DNA of 33,709 bases from Paenilisteria portnoyi (GCF_014322795.1 NZ_JAASTT010000028.1:1-33709); one strand, 5' to 3'. Shown: positions 1 through 6,940, counted from the stretch's first letter. Made by a program: numbers and translations. The notes: generated by a model not told the origin, from the sequence alone.

Positions 1-58
1 ACGTTTAAAAATGAAAAATCATAAAATTGGATTCGTCTAATTTCGAATAAAAAGCGAC

Positions 59-262
59 TTATGAAATTGGTTCAATTACTTGTCCACCGACAGTACCAGC
101 CACACCTACATATTTCCCATCATCATAAATTAATACAGCCGAATTTTTGCGTGTTACCTTTTTTGCATCTTCTCCATATGTTTCTTTGTATGTTAAAATA
201 CTCGCGTCGATTTCATCGTCATACTTATTTCCACCGCACGCCACTAGTCCAACTAGTAATAC
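59..262 (-). pseudogene. Relic of a cystatin-fold ICE lipoprotein (YddJ-like)
   Basis: The frame reads VLLVGLVACGG, a lipobox, then NKYDDEID and NSAVLIYDDGKYVGVAG. It is clearly paralogous to the intact lipoprotein at 6941-7303 (NSAILVYDDGKYIGIAS). The signal peptide is cut off: upstream of the lipobox the frame meets an in-frame TAA and no start codon. The C-terminus also diverges and stops early (about 61 residues from the GTG against 120 in the intact copy). It abuts a relic of a different gene on the opposite strand at about 263, which marks a recombination junction. I read it as debris of an earlier related element. It is unlikely to make an anchored lipoprotein. Confidence 0.7.
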
Positions 263-264
263 CT

Positions 265-372
265 GGATTGGTTATTGGCTTGATTCTGCGTATTGGCGGA
301 AAGTTGATACATTTATTGTTAGTTCTAACTTTAGCATTGTTAGTTTGGAATTTAATTACGGGGAATGGTTGA
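265..372 (+). pseudogene. 3' relic of an Lmo0937/DUF5670-type small membrane protein
   Basis: The frame ending at 372 reads LVIGLILRIGGKLIHLLLVL and continues with LLVWNLITGNG. This is the hydrophobic C-terminal two thirds of the roughly 45-residue Lmo0937-family membrane proteins common in Listeria (family recognised from memory). The N-terminal residues with the start codon are missing, replaced by the lipoprotein relic on the other strand. A strong terminator follows directly, as expected behind the original gene. Confidence 0.6.
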
Positions 373-377
373 TGGAG

Positions 378-421
378 AAGGCTGTTTTGTCACTGAAAGG
401 TGGACAGGACGGCCTTTTTTT
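378..421 (+). terminator. Intrinsic terminator behind the Lmo0937-like relic
   Basis: A 14-bp stem (378-391 with 403-416, including three G-T wobbles) with an 11-nt loop is followed by a run of T from 415 to 421. It ends + strand transcription. Confidence 0.8.
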
Positions 422-644
422 GTGATTGTTTGAGATTGGGTAATATAAAAAACACGATATACTTCCTAACCTTAGTACGTGAGAATTCTTAATTTCTATA
501 CTATTTCTCGTAATTGCTACAAGTTATTTACACTTATCATTTGATATTTGTAATAATTTAGGATATTCTTTAATTACAAGTTGATACCATACGATAGCTA
601 TTTAGTTATTTTATAAAATGAAATTATAACGGGGGAACACAGTC
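422..644. other. AT-rich intergenic stretch upstream of the endonuclease gene
   Basis: No gene is seen. A weak promoter for the next gene may use TTGATA (581-586) and AGTTAT (604-609) with 17-nt spacing. Confidence 0.4.
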
Positions 645-1256
645 ATGAATAATTTTATTGAATCTCTATTTAAAAAGACAAAATCTCCATTTCAATTCGA
701 CCATGAAGACATTGATGTTTTTGTAAATCCACCTAGAACAAGGGATAAAGCAAAAAATGATAGATTTACAGAGATAATAGCACGCCTCTATGACTATCAA
801 AATTATAAAACTGAAATTATTGATGGTTACAATGATAGCGGCGCAGATATACTTATCACGAAAAAGAATATTACGACAGCAATACAAATTAAGCATTCAC
901 ATCCACTTAGCAAAACTAAAAACATAGGCGAAGATGTCTTGAATAAATTGCTACAAGCAAAACATATTCACAATGCAGAGCACTTACAATTAATTACTAC
1001 AACCTATTTCATTCAAAATACTATAAAAAAAGCCAACTCTTTAAAAATAGACTTAATTGGACGAGATAAGTTATTTAATTTCATATCTAATGTATCACCC
1101 GAATTTGTAGCAGCCTTATCATATAACTATTCTATCGAAAATTTTAACACTTGCCCGCATTGCAACAACGGGAAAATGATCGTTGAGAATTCTTCGAAAA
1201 CCAAAAGTTATTATTATCGTTGTCTAAGTTGTAAAAAAACAGCTGCTATAGATTAA
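645..1256 (+). CDS. Mrr-like restriction endonuclease with C-terminal zinc ribbon
   Basis: This 203-residue protein has an N-terminal PD-(D/E)XK nuclease domain of the Mrr/restriction-endonuclease-like type. It shows E at ITEIIARLYD-like helix 1, then GADILI (the catalytic Asp) and, 12 residues on, QIKH (the Q-x-K motif). The C-terminus (about residues 164-195) is a four-cysteine zinc ribbon, CPHC...CLSC, of the kind that binds DNA. Such proteins cleave foreign or modified DNA, though the substrate cannot be told from sequence. The ATG has GGGGGA 8 nt upstream and a terminator follows at 1280. It lies outside the left att copy, beside an integrase relic, so it is probably cargo of an older element at this hotspot. 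No methyltransferase is next to it. Confidence 0.75.
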   Translation: MNNFIESLFKKTKSPFQFDHEDIDVFVNPPRTRDKAKNDRFTEIIARLYDYQNYKTEIIDGYNDSGADILITKKNITTAIQIKHSHPLSKTKNIGEDVLNKLLQAKHIHNAEHLQLITTTYFIQNTIKKANSLKIDLIGRDKLFNFISNVSPEFVAALSYNYSIENFNTCPHCNNGKMIVENSSKTKSYYYRCLSCKKTAAID

Positions 1257-1279
1257 ATACCTTAACATAAAAATACAAG

Positions 1280-1309
1280 AGCTATCCGTTATGTTTAGAT
1301 AGCTTTTTT
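1280..1309 (+). terminator. Terminator of the endonuclease gene
   Basis: A 7-bp perfect stem, AGCTATC (1280-1286) with GATAGCT (1298-1304), is followed by a T run to 1309. It lies 24 nt behind the stop codon. Confidence 0.8.
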
Positions 1310-1317
1310 ATCTTCTT

Positions 1318-1452
1318 AATGCCAGCATAGAGTCAGTAACCCTCAGAGAGCACATGGGGCACGCCAGTACTACAACTACGAGATACACCTACGGTCATTT
1401 ATTCCCAAATCGACAAAAAAGTATGTCCGATGATATCAACAGCCTATTTTAA
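1318..1452 (+). pseudogene. C-terminal relic of a tyrosine integrase
   Basis: The open frame ending at 1452 reads LREHMGHASTTTTRYTYGHL then FPNRQKSMSDDINSLF. It is nearly the same as the end of the intact integrase at 26162-27283 (KERMGHASITTTIDTYGHL, FPNKQKSMSDKFDNIF). The His of the MGH box and the catalytic Tyr of TYGHLF are present. The rest of the enzyme (R and HxxR boxes) is missing, so it is inactive. It points at the left att copy 82 bp away, the usual position of an integrase next to its attachment site, which suggests an older element integrated at the same tRNA. Confidence 0.85.
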
Positions 1453-1490
1453 TTTTTTTACAACTTGCAGTTTTTTGCAGTTTCACAAAT

Positions 1491-1522
1491 AAAAAAGAGC
1501 CCCCGCATATAGCGAAAACTCT
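1491..1522 (-). terminator. tRNA-side terminator left of the att repeat
   Basis: On the - strand an 11-bp stem with several G-T pairs (1512-1522 with 1496-1506) is followed by TTTTTT (1491-1496). It is placed exactly where a tRNA-Lys transcript would end if this were the uninterrupted locus, so it is either the ancestral tRNA terminator or that of the older element. Confidence 0.7.
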
Positions 1523-1533
1523 TGGTACTCTAA

Positions 1534-1578
1534 GATGGGTTGTGAGGGGATCGAACCCACGACCCGCTGATTAAGAGT
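1534..1578. repeat. attL: 45-bp copy of the tRNA-Lys 3' end
   Basis: The 45 bases 1534-1578 are identical to 30662-30706, which cover the 3' part of the tRNA-Lys gene from the anticodon stem to just beyond the discriminator base. After 1578 the sequence leaves the tRNA (TTGAATTTG in place of CAGCTG), so this is only a partial tRNA copy. This is the standard signature of an element integrated by a tyrosine recombinase into a tRNA gene. Confidence 0.92.
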
Positions 1579-1723
1579 TGAATTTGAGAATTATTATGGG
1601 TGTAAATGTTGCTGTGAGTGGGTTTTGATTGTGAATATTGATGGATTTTGGGGTTATTTTTATAGATTTAGGAATTTTTGAGTATAGAATACTATTTCAG
1701 ACAACCTATTATTCATGTCTCAA
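1579..1723. other. Element left terminus, no gene seen
   Basis: A G/T-rich stretch between attL and the first gene. No ORF, hairpin or clear repeat was found. It would hold integrase or excisionase arm sites, but I could not identify any. Confidence 0.3.
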
Positions 1724-2509
1724 CTAAAACTCACCATTATTCTTCGCACCATCGCCTTGCTTGTTCTTTTTTCCCCCCGCTTGTTTCAATATACATTTAA
1801 ATCCATTCCAAATCTGTATAAAGTACGCTTTATATCCCTTACCACATTCAAATATATATTCGCTGACCTGATTACAAAAATAGGCTATGACTTGTAGCGG
1901 AATACTAAAAATATAAATTATAAGTAATAATTTAAGACTGTGTTGAAAAAAATGGGAATCTACATCCGCACTTCCCATATCATATATACTCTCTATAATT
2001 TTAGATAAATTCTCTATCGACATTGTCCATCCTGTTAACCCCTCAATCTTGTCCATTGAAGCGAATAAAAAACCAATTATCGTAATTAAAAAAGCTAATG
2101 GTAAAAAGGACAACTGCAAGAACTTTTTGTGATTCTTTAACAAATTCCTAAAATATACACCTTGCTCTATTTTACTAGTTTTTCTATACATCCCTATGTT
2201 CAGTATAATTGGATATACACAAATCGAAATAGAATAAGCAATCAAAACTGAATCAATATCAAACATCCTTCCAATTATGCCCATGAGGGCTGTTAGAGTA
2301 AAAAAAGAGAATATATAATTAATAGCAGGGATGTTATACCTATTTTTGTACTGTAACTCCTTCATTTTATTCTCGTACTGATAGCGAAAAAATTTATTCC
2401 CTGTAAATATATCTAAAAATATCAATATAAAATTGGCAGCACCAATACATAAACTAATCACAGTGAAGATAAAAATAGGGACTCCAATAATTGTAAGAAA
2501 TATAGTCAT
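1724..2509 (-). CDS. Polytopic membrane protein of unknown function at the end of the T7 cassette
   Basis: The protein has 261 residues when started at the ATG at 2509, which has GGAGG 4-5 nt upstream; a longer frame starting at 2578 lacks a ribosome site. Five or so hydrophobic segments are visible (for example TIFLTIIGVPIFIFTVISL and LPLAFLITIIGFLFA), and the C-terminus is hydrophilic and Lys/Gly-rich (GGKKNKQGDGAKNNGEF). I recognise no family. It is the last gene of the LXG effector cassette, a usual place for immunity proteins, so it could protect against a toxin or be the remnant of another toxin-immunity pair. That role is inference only. Confidence 0.7.
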   Translation of the reverse strand: MTIFLTIIGVPIFIFTVISLCIGAANFILIFLDIFTGNKFFRYQYENKMKELQYKNRYNIPAINYIFSFFTLTALMGIIGRMFDIDSVLIAYSISICVYPIILNIGMYRKTSKIEQGVYFRNLLKNHKKFLQLSFLPLAFLITIIGFLFASMDKIEGLTGWTMSIENLSKIIESIYDMGSADVDSHFFQHSLKLLLIIYIFSIPLQVIAYFCNQVSEYIFECGKGYKAYFIQIWNGFKCILKQAGGKKNKQGDGAKNNGEF

Positions 2510-2616
2510 ATAACCTCCAAAAATAATTGCATCAATATCAGTACCTCTCACTACAAAAAATATCTTGTAGTTCAACATATCTTCATTAAATGAGAAATAT
2601 AGATACTAAAACAGAA

Positions 2617-3013
2617 TTAACAAATCACTTTAAAAGGCGCATGTCCACTTTCGCTGTTTCTCAACAGTGTTGGTTTTCTGAACCTTAAACTAGCGTCTAG
2701 TCTAAAAATCGCTATTTCTTCCTCTACCTCAATAAAAGAAATATTAATCCATATTGGCGCTCTTGGGAAAAGCCCACCTAGGACTCCGACAACGTCTTTA
2801 ACTGAGAGTTTCTTATCTCCTATGTTTTCTTTTGTTAAAACCAAGCGCTTCATCATCTCGTCTCCGCCGTCCAACATTTTCCCTTCTTCTTCAACTAGCT
2901 CAATAATAAATTTATTTACTGTACTCTGAATTCCCATTTTTTTTTAATTCTCTGGTAGCTTTCAACAAGTTTCCAGCAAATATTTCTTCGTTCATTTGAG
3001 TTATTTTGTCCAT
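2617..3013 (-). pseudogene. Small T7-cassette gene split by a poly-A frameshift
   Basis: A start at 3013 (AAAGGA upstream) gives MDKITQMNEEIFAGNLLKAT then RELKK, and soon runs into a stop. The second part, beginning MGIQSTVNKFIIELVEEEG, is open to 2617 but has no ribosome site. The break falls in a run of nine A on the coding strand (T run 2937-2945). With eight A the frames join as RELKKMGIQSTVNKF to give one 131-residue protein. I do not recognise the family. It is either a mutated gene, a slippage-controlled (phase-variable) gene, or a sequencing error in the homopolymer. Confidence 0.7.
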
Positions 3014-3027
3014 TGAGATCATTTCCT

Positions 3028-3186
3028 TTATTTCAGCTTAGTAGATTCAATTTTCTTCAAGTTCCCTAAATTAACATATACAGAATTTGTGAACTCTAAT
3101 TGATAAATTCCCAACCAATAATTTTTAGTCGCAATCCTAGTATCATTAAATATCAGCTGGAATGGCAACCCTTTTTCGAACAAAAT
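3028..3186 (-). pseudogene. C-terminal remnant of an unknown protein
   Basis: The frame without a start codon reads LPFQLIFNDTRIATKNYWLG then IYQLEFTNSVYVNLGNL, ending at the stop 3028-3030. The sequence looks protein-like, and its stop lies 15 bases before the start of the next gene, as in an operon. Upstream it meets a TAA. Other frames continue for short stretches (MDRHLINFVRKRVAI), as if frameshifted. It is probably the tail of a decayed cassette gene between the DUF4176 gene and the frameshifted gene. Confidence 0.45.
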
Positions 3187-3325
3187 TTATAAGGTGTCGA
3201 TCCATTATTCCCCATTCTTCTTAGAAAACTTAATATGTACGGGGATGCGACTGTGTTTATTGCTACTCATACAATAACAATAGCCCCTCCCCAAAAATCA
3301 TTCCGTATCTTTCAACTAACCACTA

Positions 3326-3649
3326 TTACAATTGATTTAACGGCTTATCCACTATCCCTTTTTTCAGTTCAGGATTTTGCTTTAACCAATCTTTATAAAC
3401 CGATTCAAACCGCTTTTCCTTATCATCACTATATCCTTCGAATATGACCTCATCAATGTTCTCCTCATTGAAATAAAGGATCTTGTCTTGAATCAATCCT
3501 GTAGGGTATTCACACGCTGAATAATCGAAATAACGTTGTTCTCTCTCAATCACAACTATTGGACCTCTATTCAAGATCATCATTTGTCGTGTTCCATCTT
3601 TCAAGTAAATAATTGAGCCGATAGGTAACAAATTTATACACTCCTTCAT
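3326..3649 (-). CDS. DUF4176 family protein of the T7 effector cassette
   Basis: The 107-residue soluble protein opens with INLLPIGSIIYLKDGTRQMM and continues VIEREQRYFDYSACEYPTG, the beginning typical of DUF4176 (LPIGSVV.L..G.., then a YDY..C.YP.G box). DUF4176 proteins are recurrent small members of type VIIb (LXG) loci in Firmicutes; their exact job is not settled. Its start lies 4 bp from the stop of the DUF443 gene upstream (3646), with overlapping ends, so the two are co-translated. Confidence 0.75.
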   Translation of the reverse strand: MKECINLLPIGSIIYLKDGTRQMMILNRGPIVVIEREQRYFDYSACEYPTGLIQDKILYFNEENIDEVIFEGYSDDKEKRFESVYKDWLKQNPELKKGIVDKPLNQL

Positions 3650-4299
3650 ATACTTTTAATTTTAGATTTACCAGTTGAATCCGTCGCACTTACCACATTT
3701 AGAAAGCTCAAGAAAAAAATCACAATGATAAATACAAGGAAAAACGCACTTTGTGATGATTTAATTTGAGCAAGCAAGGATATATAAACCATCATTAGTA
3801 AGAAACAATAGAAAATTGTTATTAAAAATTTATATTTAAATGACTCTGGTTTAACCTTTATTTTTTTATAGCCTAAACCTTCCAAATTCACTTTTTCTTG
3901 TAATTTCTTTTTAGCATTTTTAGATATTAGAACCCGCATTAAAAGGATTAAGAGAAACAGAAGTGCAAACGCTAAGTACTCAATTCCCACAGATAAATGA
4001 AATTGAAAAGCAATTTTTCTATAGATTGGAATCAAAAAGATAATCAAAACCGCCAATATGCTCTTATATGGTGTTTTTAAATTCGCTTTCTGCTTTTCTT
4101 TGACCTCCTCTGGCACAGCTAGTTGCGATGCTATCTGAGAATCAATAATACAAACCTTTCTTGCAAAGATGCCACTTAAAAATGGAAATATAAAAAATAA
4201 AAATGGGCTATCCAAATCTAATAAATATACTTCATTTCCAGAATGAATAATTCTATACCGTATATTTTTATATATGCCTTCTATATCAGCCGACTTCAA
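3646..4299 (-). CDS. DUF443 membrane protein, likely immunity to the LXG toxin (TsaI-like)
   Basis: In this 217-residue protein the N-terminal box NIRYRIIHSGNEVYLLDLDS followed by FPFLSGIFARKVCIID is characteristic of DUF443 (tandem five-TM) proteins. Five hydrophobic segments follow (for example SILAVLIIFLIPIY and IEYLAFALLFLLILLM). In Staphylococcus aureus a DUF443 protein, TsaI, sits in the membrane and protects against the membrane-depolarising LXG-like toxin TspA (known from the literature). Here the gene starts 3 nt after the stop of an LXG gene whose C-terminus is also membrane-active, the same pairing. The family call is fairly firm; the immunity role is inferred. Confidence 0.8.
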   Translation of the reverse strand: MKSADIEGIYKNIRYRIIHSGNEVYLLDLDSPFLFFIFPFLSGIFARKVCIIDSQIASQLAVPEEVKEKQKANLKTPYKSILAVLIIFLIPIYRKIAFQFHLSVGIEYLAFALLFLLILLMRVLISKNAKKKLQEKVNLEGLGYKKIKVKPESFKYKFLITIFYCFLLMMVYISLLAQIKSSQSAFFLVFIIVIFFLSFLNVVSATDSTGKSKIKSI

Positions 4300-4302
4300 A
4301 AC

Positions 4303-5706
4303 TTACCAACTCCAGTTCATGGGATTAAGCGCATTACCTATAGCTTCAACGCCCTCTCCTATCTTGTCCCCAGCAAAATCAAGCCCCTGACCGATTTTGT
4401 CTCCAGCCCAATTAAGCCCTTGATCAATTTTATCTCCTGTCCAGTCAAGCCCATCTTTAATTCCTAGGACGTTATTATCATATAAATATTCAAAACCTTG
4501 GACAGCAACAAACCCAACCGCAGCTCCGCCTAAAACAGCCCAACCTACAGGGTTACTTACCCCAAGAGCCACTAAAGCTGTCGTTGTTAACGCTGATCCA
4601 GCCATAGCTCCACCAACACCAACAAGAGTAGATGTACCACTATGCGTAGTTGCTTCGCCTAAAGTTTTACCATCATTCATCATGTCATCAGCCACACCTA
4701 ATCCAAAGCCAACTACAGATAATGCTGGACCTAAGCCCTTGGCGAATTTTCCTATTTTAAGTCCATTTTGAACAATACCAGGACCTTTACCAGCTTGATT
4801 CACTATGACAAATGGGTTAGGTCCGTCACTTCTGGCAAGAGCCTCTAAAACGGTTCTTATTCCACCAAATTTGACAACTCCTAAAGATATTAAACTAGTT
4901 ATATCAGCCGAGTACTGCCCCACATAACCATATCCTCCTTGAATCATGTTTATCAGCCAAGTTTGCCAGCTCTCAGGCACATCTTCATCAGGATGGTCCG
5001 CAGCATAGTTTTGTAAATAGGCAATATCTTGTGCATTCAAGTTTGGCATCTTGCTATCAATATTCCCTACCATAAACGCATCGTATGAACTATTTATGGG
5101 TTTTATCCAAGAATTATCGATTGCCGAAACATCAAAAGATCCTGTCCTAGCATTGAATCCCTGTCCACTAGTAACTGCTTTTAAACCTGATTCAACATTA
5201 CTAAATAGTCCATCTAACTCCGAGAAAATTTGTGCAGACGCTCCATCAAAAGCAATTAGTTTATCTAATTTCATCTGACTATCTTGCGCCTGTGAATGCA
5301 AGGAATCCACAATCCCTCTATTTGCAATCCCTAAAGCTGGGAGATTTGAGCTATGTGTCAATGTTTCCATATCCATTGCTAAATTATTCAGCCGTTGTAT
5401 TTGACTTCGTAGAACTTCTTCTTGCAAAGAATTTGAGTCTACATCAGCTTGATATTGCTCTGGAAGCTTGTTAATTGCCCTCTCAAGTGTTTCAGCGATT
5501 AAAATTACACCATTTGCTAGAGGAATATAAATGGTCTGGAAATATTGCTTCGCCGAGTCATATGTTCTCCCCTTCAAACCTGCTTCTGCTACAAATTGGT
5601 CAATCCCTGTCTTGATTGCTTCCATTCCCTCTATATGCCCTCTACAAAAACTACTAGCAGTTGAAGCTTGAGTTTCAGATTGATCTAAAAACATATTCAG
5701 GCTCAC
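4303..5706 (-). CDS. LXG-domain toxin of the type VIIb secretion system, TspA-like C-terminus
   Basis: This 467-residue protein begins with an alpha-helical LXG targeting domain (L44-K45-G46 in EAGLKGRTYDSAKQY, then IYIPLANGVILIAETLERAI). The middle (about 190-290) is hydrophilic. The toxin end has glycine-zipper-like hydrophobic stretches (SVVGFGLGVADDM and SALTTTALVALGVSNPVGWA) and closes with three or four 11-residue repeats (419-462) of the form GL-aromatic-A-GDKIGQ. There is no recognisable nuclease or NADase domain. This suits a membrane-depolarising toxin exported into rival cells. The start overlaps the preceding DUF3958-type gene by 4 bp (ATGA), and a DUF443 gene follows. Export needs a host EssC machine, which is not in this window. 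Confidence 0.88.
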   Translation of the reverse strand: MSLNMFLDQSETQASTASSFCRGHIEGMEAIKTGIDQFVAEAGLKGRTYDSAKQYFQTIYIPLANGVILIAETLERAINKLPEQYQADVDSNSLQEEVLRSQIQRLNNLAMDMETLTHSSNLPALGIANRGIVDSLHSQAQDSQMKLDKLIAFDGASAQIFSELDGLFSNVESGLKAVTSGQGFNARTGSFDVSAIDNSWIKPINSSYDAFMVGNIDSKMPNLNAQDIAYLQNYAADHPDEDVPESWQTWLINMIQGGYGYVGQYSADITSLISLGVVKFGGIRTVLEALARSDGPNPFVIVNQAGKGPGIVQNGLKIGKFAKGLGPALSVVGFGLGVADDMMNDGKTLGEATTHSGTSTLVGVGGAMAGSALTTTALVALGVSNPVGWAVLGGAAVGFVAVQGFEYLYDNNVLGIKDGLDWTGDKIDQGLNWAGDKIGQGLDFAGDKIGEGVEAIGNALNPMNWSW

Positions 5707-6047
5707 TTATTTTCCTCCTCCCATATTTTTTTCCTTTGAAAAATTAAATCTTCTTCTTGATCCTGATAATAACGTTTCTTATTCCTAATTTCGTCCTGTT
5801 CATTCATCAACTCATTCATAAATCTATCTTGATATCGCCTGATGTCATTCTGATTATCAGATGTACGATATGCCATGTCCCCTACAAGCCATGTACGATT
5901 GATATCAAAAAACAATTGTTCTTTTTGATTTAAAATTTCTTCAAATTGAACTTTGGTACTTTCTATTTTTCGTTCCTGACGTTCAACGTCATAAAAAGCT
6001 TGTTGTGTATCATTGATTTGATTCGTAATTTCTTGAAATTTGTCCAA
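5703..6047 (-). CDS. DUF3958-type coiled-coil protein, LXG partner (Lap2-like)
   Basis: The 114-residue protein is almost wholly helical and charged (DKFQEITNQINDTQQAFYDV, then IRNKKRYYQDQEEDLIFQRK). Length, composition and position directly before an LXG gene match DUF3958, whose members were shown in streptococci to act with a DUF3130 partner as targeting factors that bind the LXG domain for export (known from the literature, recalled). The stop overlaps the LXG start by 4 bp. It has no signal peptide and no WXG motif. Assignment is by context and pattern, not by alignment. Confidence 0.7.
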   Translation of the reverse strand: MDKFQEITNQINDTQQAFYDVERQERKIESTKVQFEEILNQKEQLFFDINRTWLVGDMAYRTSDNQNDIRRYQDRFMNELMNEQDEIRNKKRYYQDQEEDLIFQRKKIWEEENK

Positions 6048-6058
6048 GTCCTTTCCTC

Positions 6059-6358
6059 CTATAAAGTCGGTAAGTTCATATCAAAATTTTGTTGCATTTG
6101 ACGATCAAGAGATTCAAATTCATTAGCCACACTTCGTATATTCTCTATATCTTGTTTAAAAGCAAGAGTAAATCTTTGAACAACTTGAGACTCTTGAGTT
6201 ATATAATCTTTTGCTTTTTGGTTTCCTTGAAGTGTCGTTTGATTATCTTGCTGAACAGATTTGTCTGCCTCCAAATGATTCACAGCACTGTTCAATGACG
6301 TAGCAACCTTCTGCGCTACACTTAACTGACTAACAATTTCCCCAGACACCTTTAACAC
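6059..6358 (-). CDS. SACOL2603/DUF3130-family helical T7 protein, LXG partner (Lap1-like)
   Basis: This 99-residue all-helical protein carries hallmarks of the TIGR04197 (SACOL2603) family: GNQKAKDYITQESQVVQ in the middle and the near-C-terminal IRSVANEFESLDRQM. Members are WXG100-like in fold and help present LXG toxins to the secretion ATPase. It is followed after 11 nt by the DUF3958-type gene and preceded by a terminator-like hairpin behind the WXG100 gene, so part of its transcription must read through. Expected to be cytoplasmic and possibly co-secreted. Confidence 0.78.
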   Translation of the reverse strand: MLKVSGEIVSQLSVAQKVATSLNSAVNHLEADKSVQQDNQTTLQGNQKAKDYITQESQVVQRFTLAFKQDIENIRSVANEFESLDRQMQQNFDMNLPTL

Positions 6359-6368
6359 CTCTTCCTCT

Positions 6369-6402
6369 AAAAAAAGCGCCTCTCATTTAAAGATAAAGGC
6401 GC
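6369..6402 (-). terminator. Intrinsic terminator behind the WXG100 gene
   Basis: On the - strand GCGCCT (6397-6402) pairs with AGGCGC (6376-6381), followed by a run of seven T (6369-6375). It would make the WXG100 message more abundant than the toxin message. Confidence 0.8.
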
Positions 6403-6413
6403 AGTTTCATTAT

Positions 6414-6707
6414 TCAAAATCCGAAATTTTGAGACAATGCCTGATCTTGCTCCTCCACTGCTGTTGCTGTTTTCGCTAATTGTTGTTCGATTTGATGCAT
6501 TAGATTAGAGAAATCTGTCACTTTAGGCTTTAATTGTTGGAACTGCTCATCAAATTTTTGAAAAGCCGCACCTTCCCATTCACCGCGTAATTGTTCTTGT
6601 AAATTTGTTAACTCCCGTAGAATTTGTTCAATGTCCTGCCCTTTACGACCATAAGTCTTGGAACGATCGCGTAGTTCTGCAGGGCTCATTCTGATTTGAC
6701 CTGACAT
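6414..6707 (-). CDS. WXG100 (EsxA-like) protein
   Basis: The 97-residue helical-hairpin protein opens with MSGQIRMSPAELRDRSKTYG, like EsxA of Listeria and staphylococci, and has the turn motif W44-E45-G46 (RGEWEGAAFQKFDEQF). I start at the ATG at 6707, which has AGGAG 9 nt upstream; an ATG three codons earlier abuts the ribosome site. WXG100 dimers are exported by the EssC machine and help export of partner effectors. It is the first gene of the effector cassette, with its own promoter and terminator. Confidence 0.88.
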   Translation of the reverse strand: MSGQIRMSPAELRDRSKTYGRKGQDIEQILRELTNLQEQLRGEWEGAAFQKFDEQFQQLKPKVTDFSNLMHQIEQQLAKTATAVEEQDQALSQNFGF

Positions 6708-6745
6708 AGACCTCATCTCCTCATTTTATATTATGTAGCATACAG

Positions 6746-6754
6746 ATTATACCA
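6746..6754 (-). promoter_or_regulatory. Extended -10 promoter of the T7 effector cassette
   Basis: On the - strand TGGTATAAT (TGn plus a consensus -10) lies about 40 nt before the WXG100 start. The -35 region is weak. It lies after the terminator of the conjugation operon, so the cassette can be expressed without ICE induction. Confidence 0.6.
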
Positions 6755-6896
6755 TGAAAAAACAGCTTTTGTATACGCTTTTATTTATATATTTTGCTAT
6801 GAATATCCTTTTAATCTCCTCTTTAGTATATTTCATTACCATATAAGGCTATATTTAATGTTATATAATTACTTTTTTATTACTAGTAAGTTTGAT

Positions 6897-6930
6897 ATTA
6901 AAATAAACTCTATCCCTATTCCTAGGGATA
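6897..6930 (-). terminator. Terminator at the end of the conjugation operon
   Basis: A perfect 8-bp stem, TATCCCTA with TAGGGATA and a 4-nt loop (6911-6930), is followed on the - strand by GAGTTTATTTT. It lies 11 nt behind the lipoprotein stop. Confidence 0.7.
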
Positions 6931-6940
6931 AAGTCAAAAA

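Noticed and set aside
1534-1578. A second tRNA-Lys gene
   Set aside because: Only the 3' part is present; the 5' acceptor arm, D arm and half of the anticodon stem are missing, so it is an att copy and not a tRNA.
3235-3447. A 70-codon + strand frame
   Set aside because: It overlaps the DUF4176 gene in antisense with no start signals.
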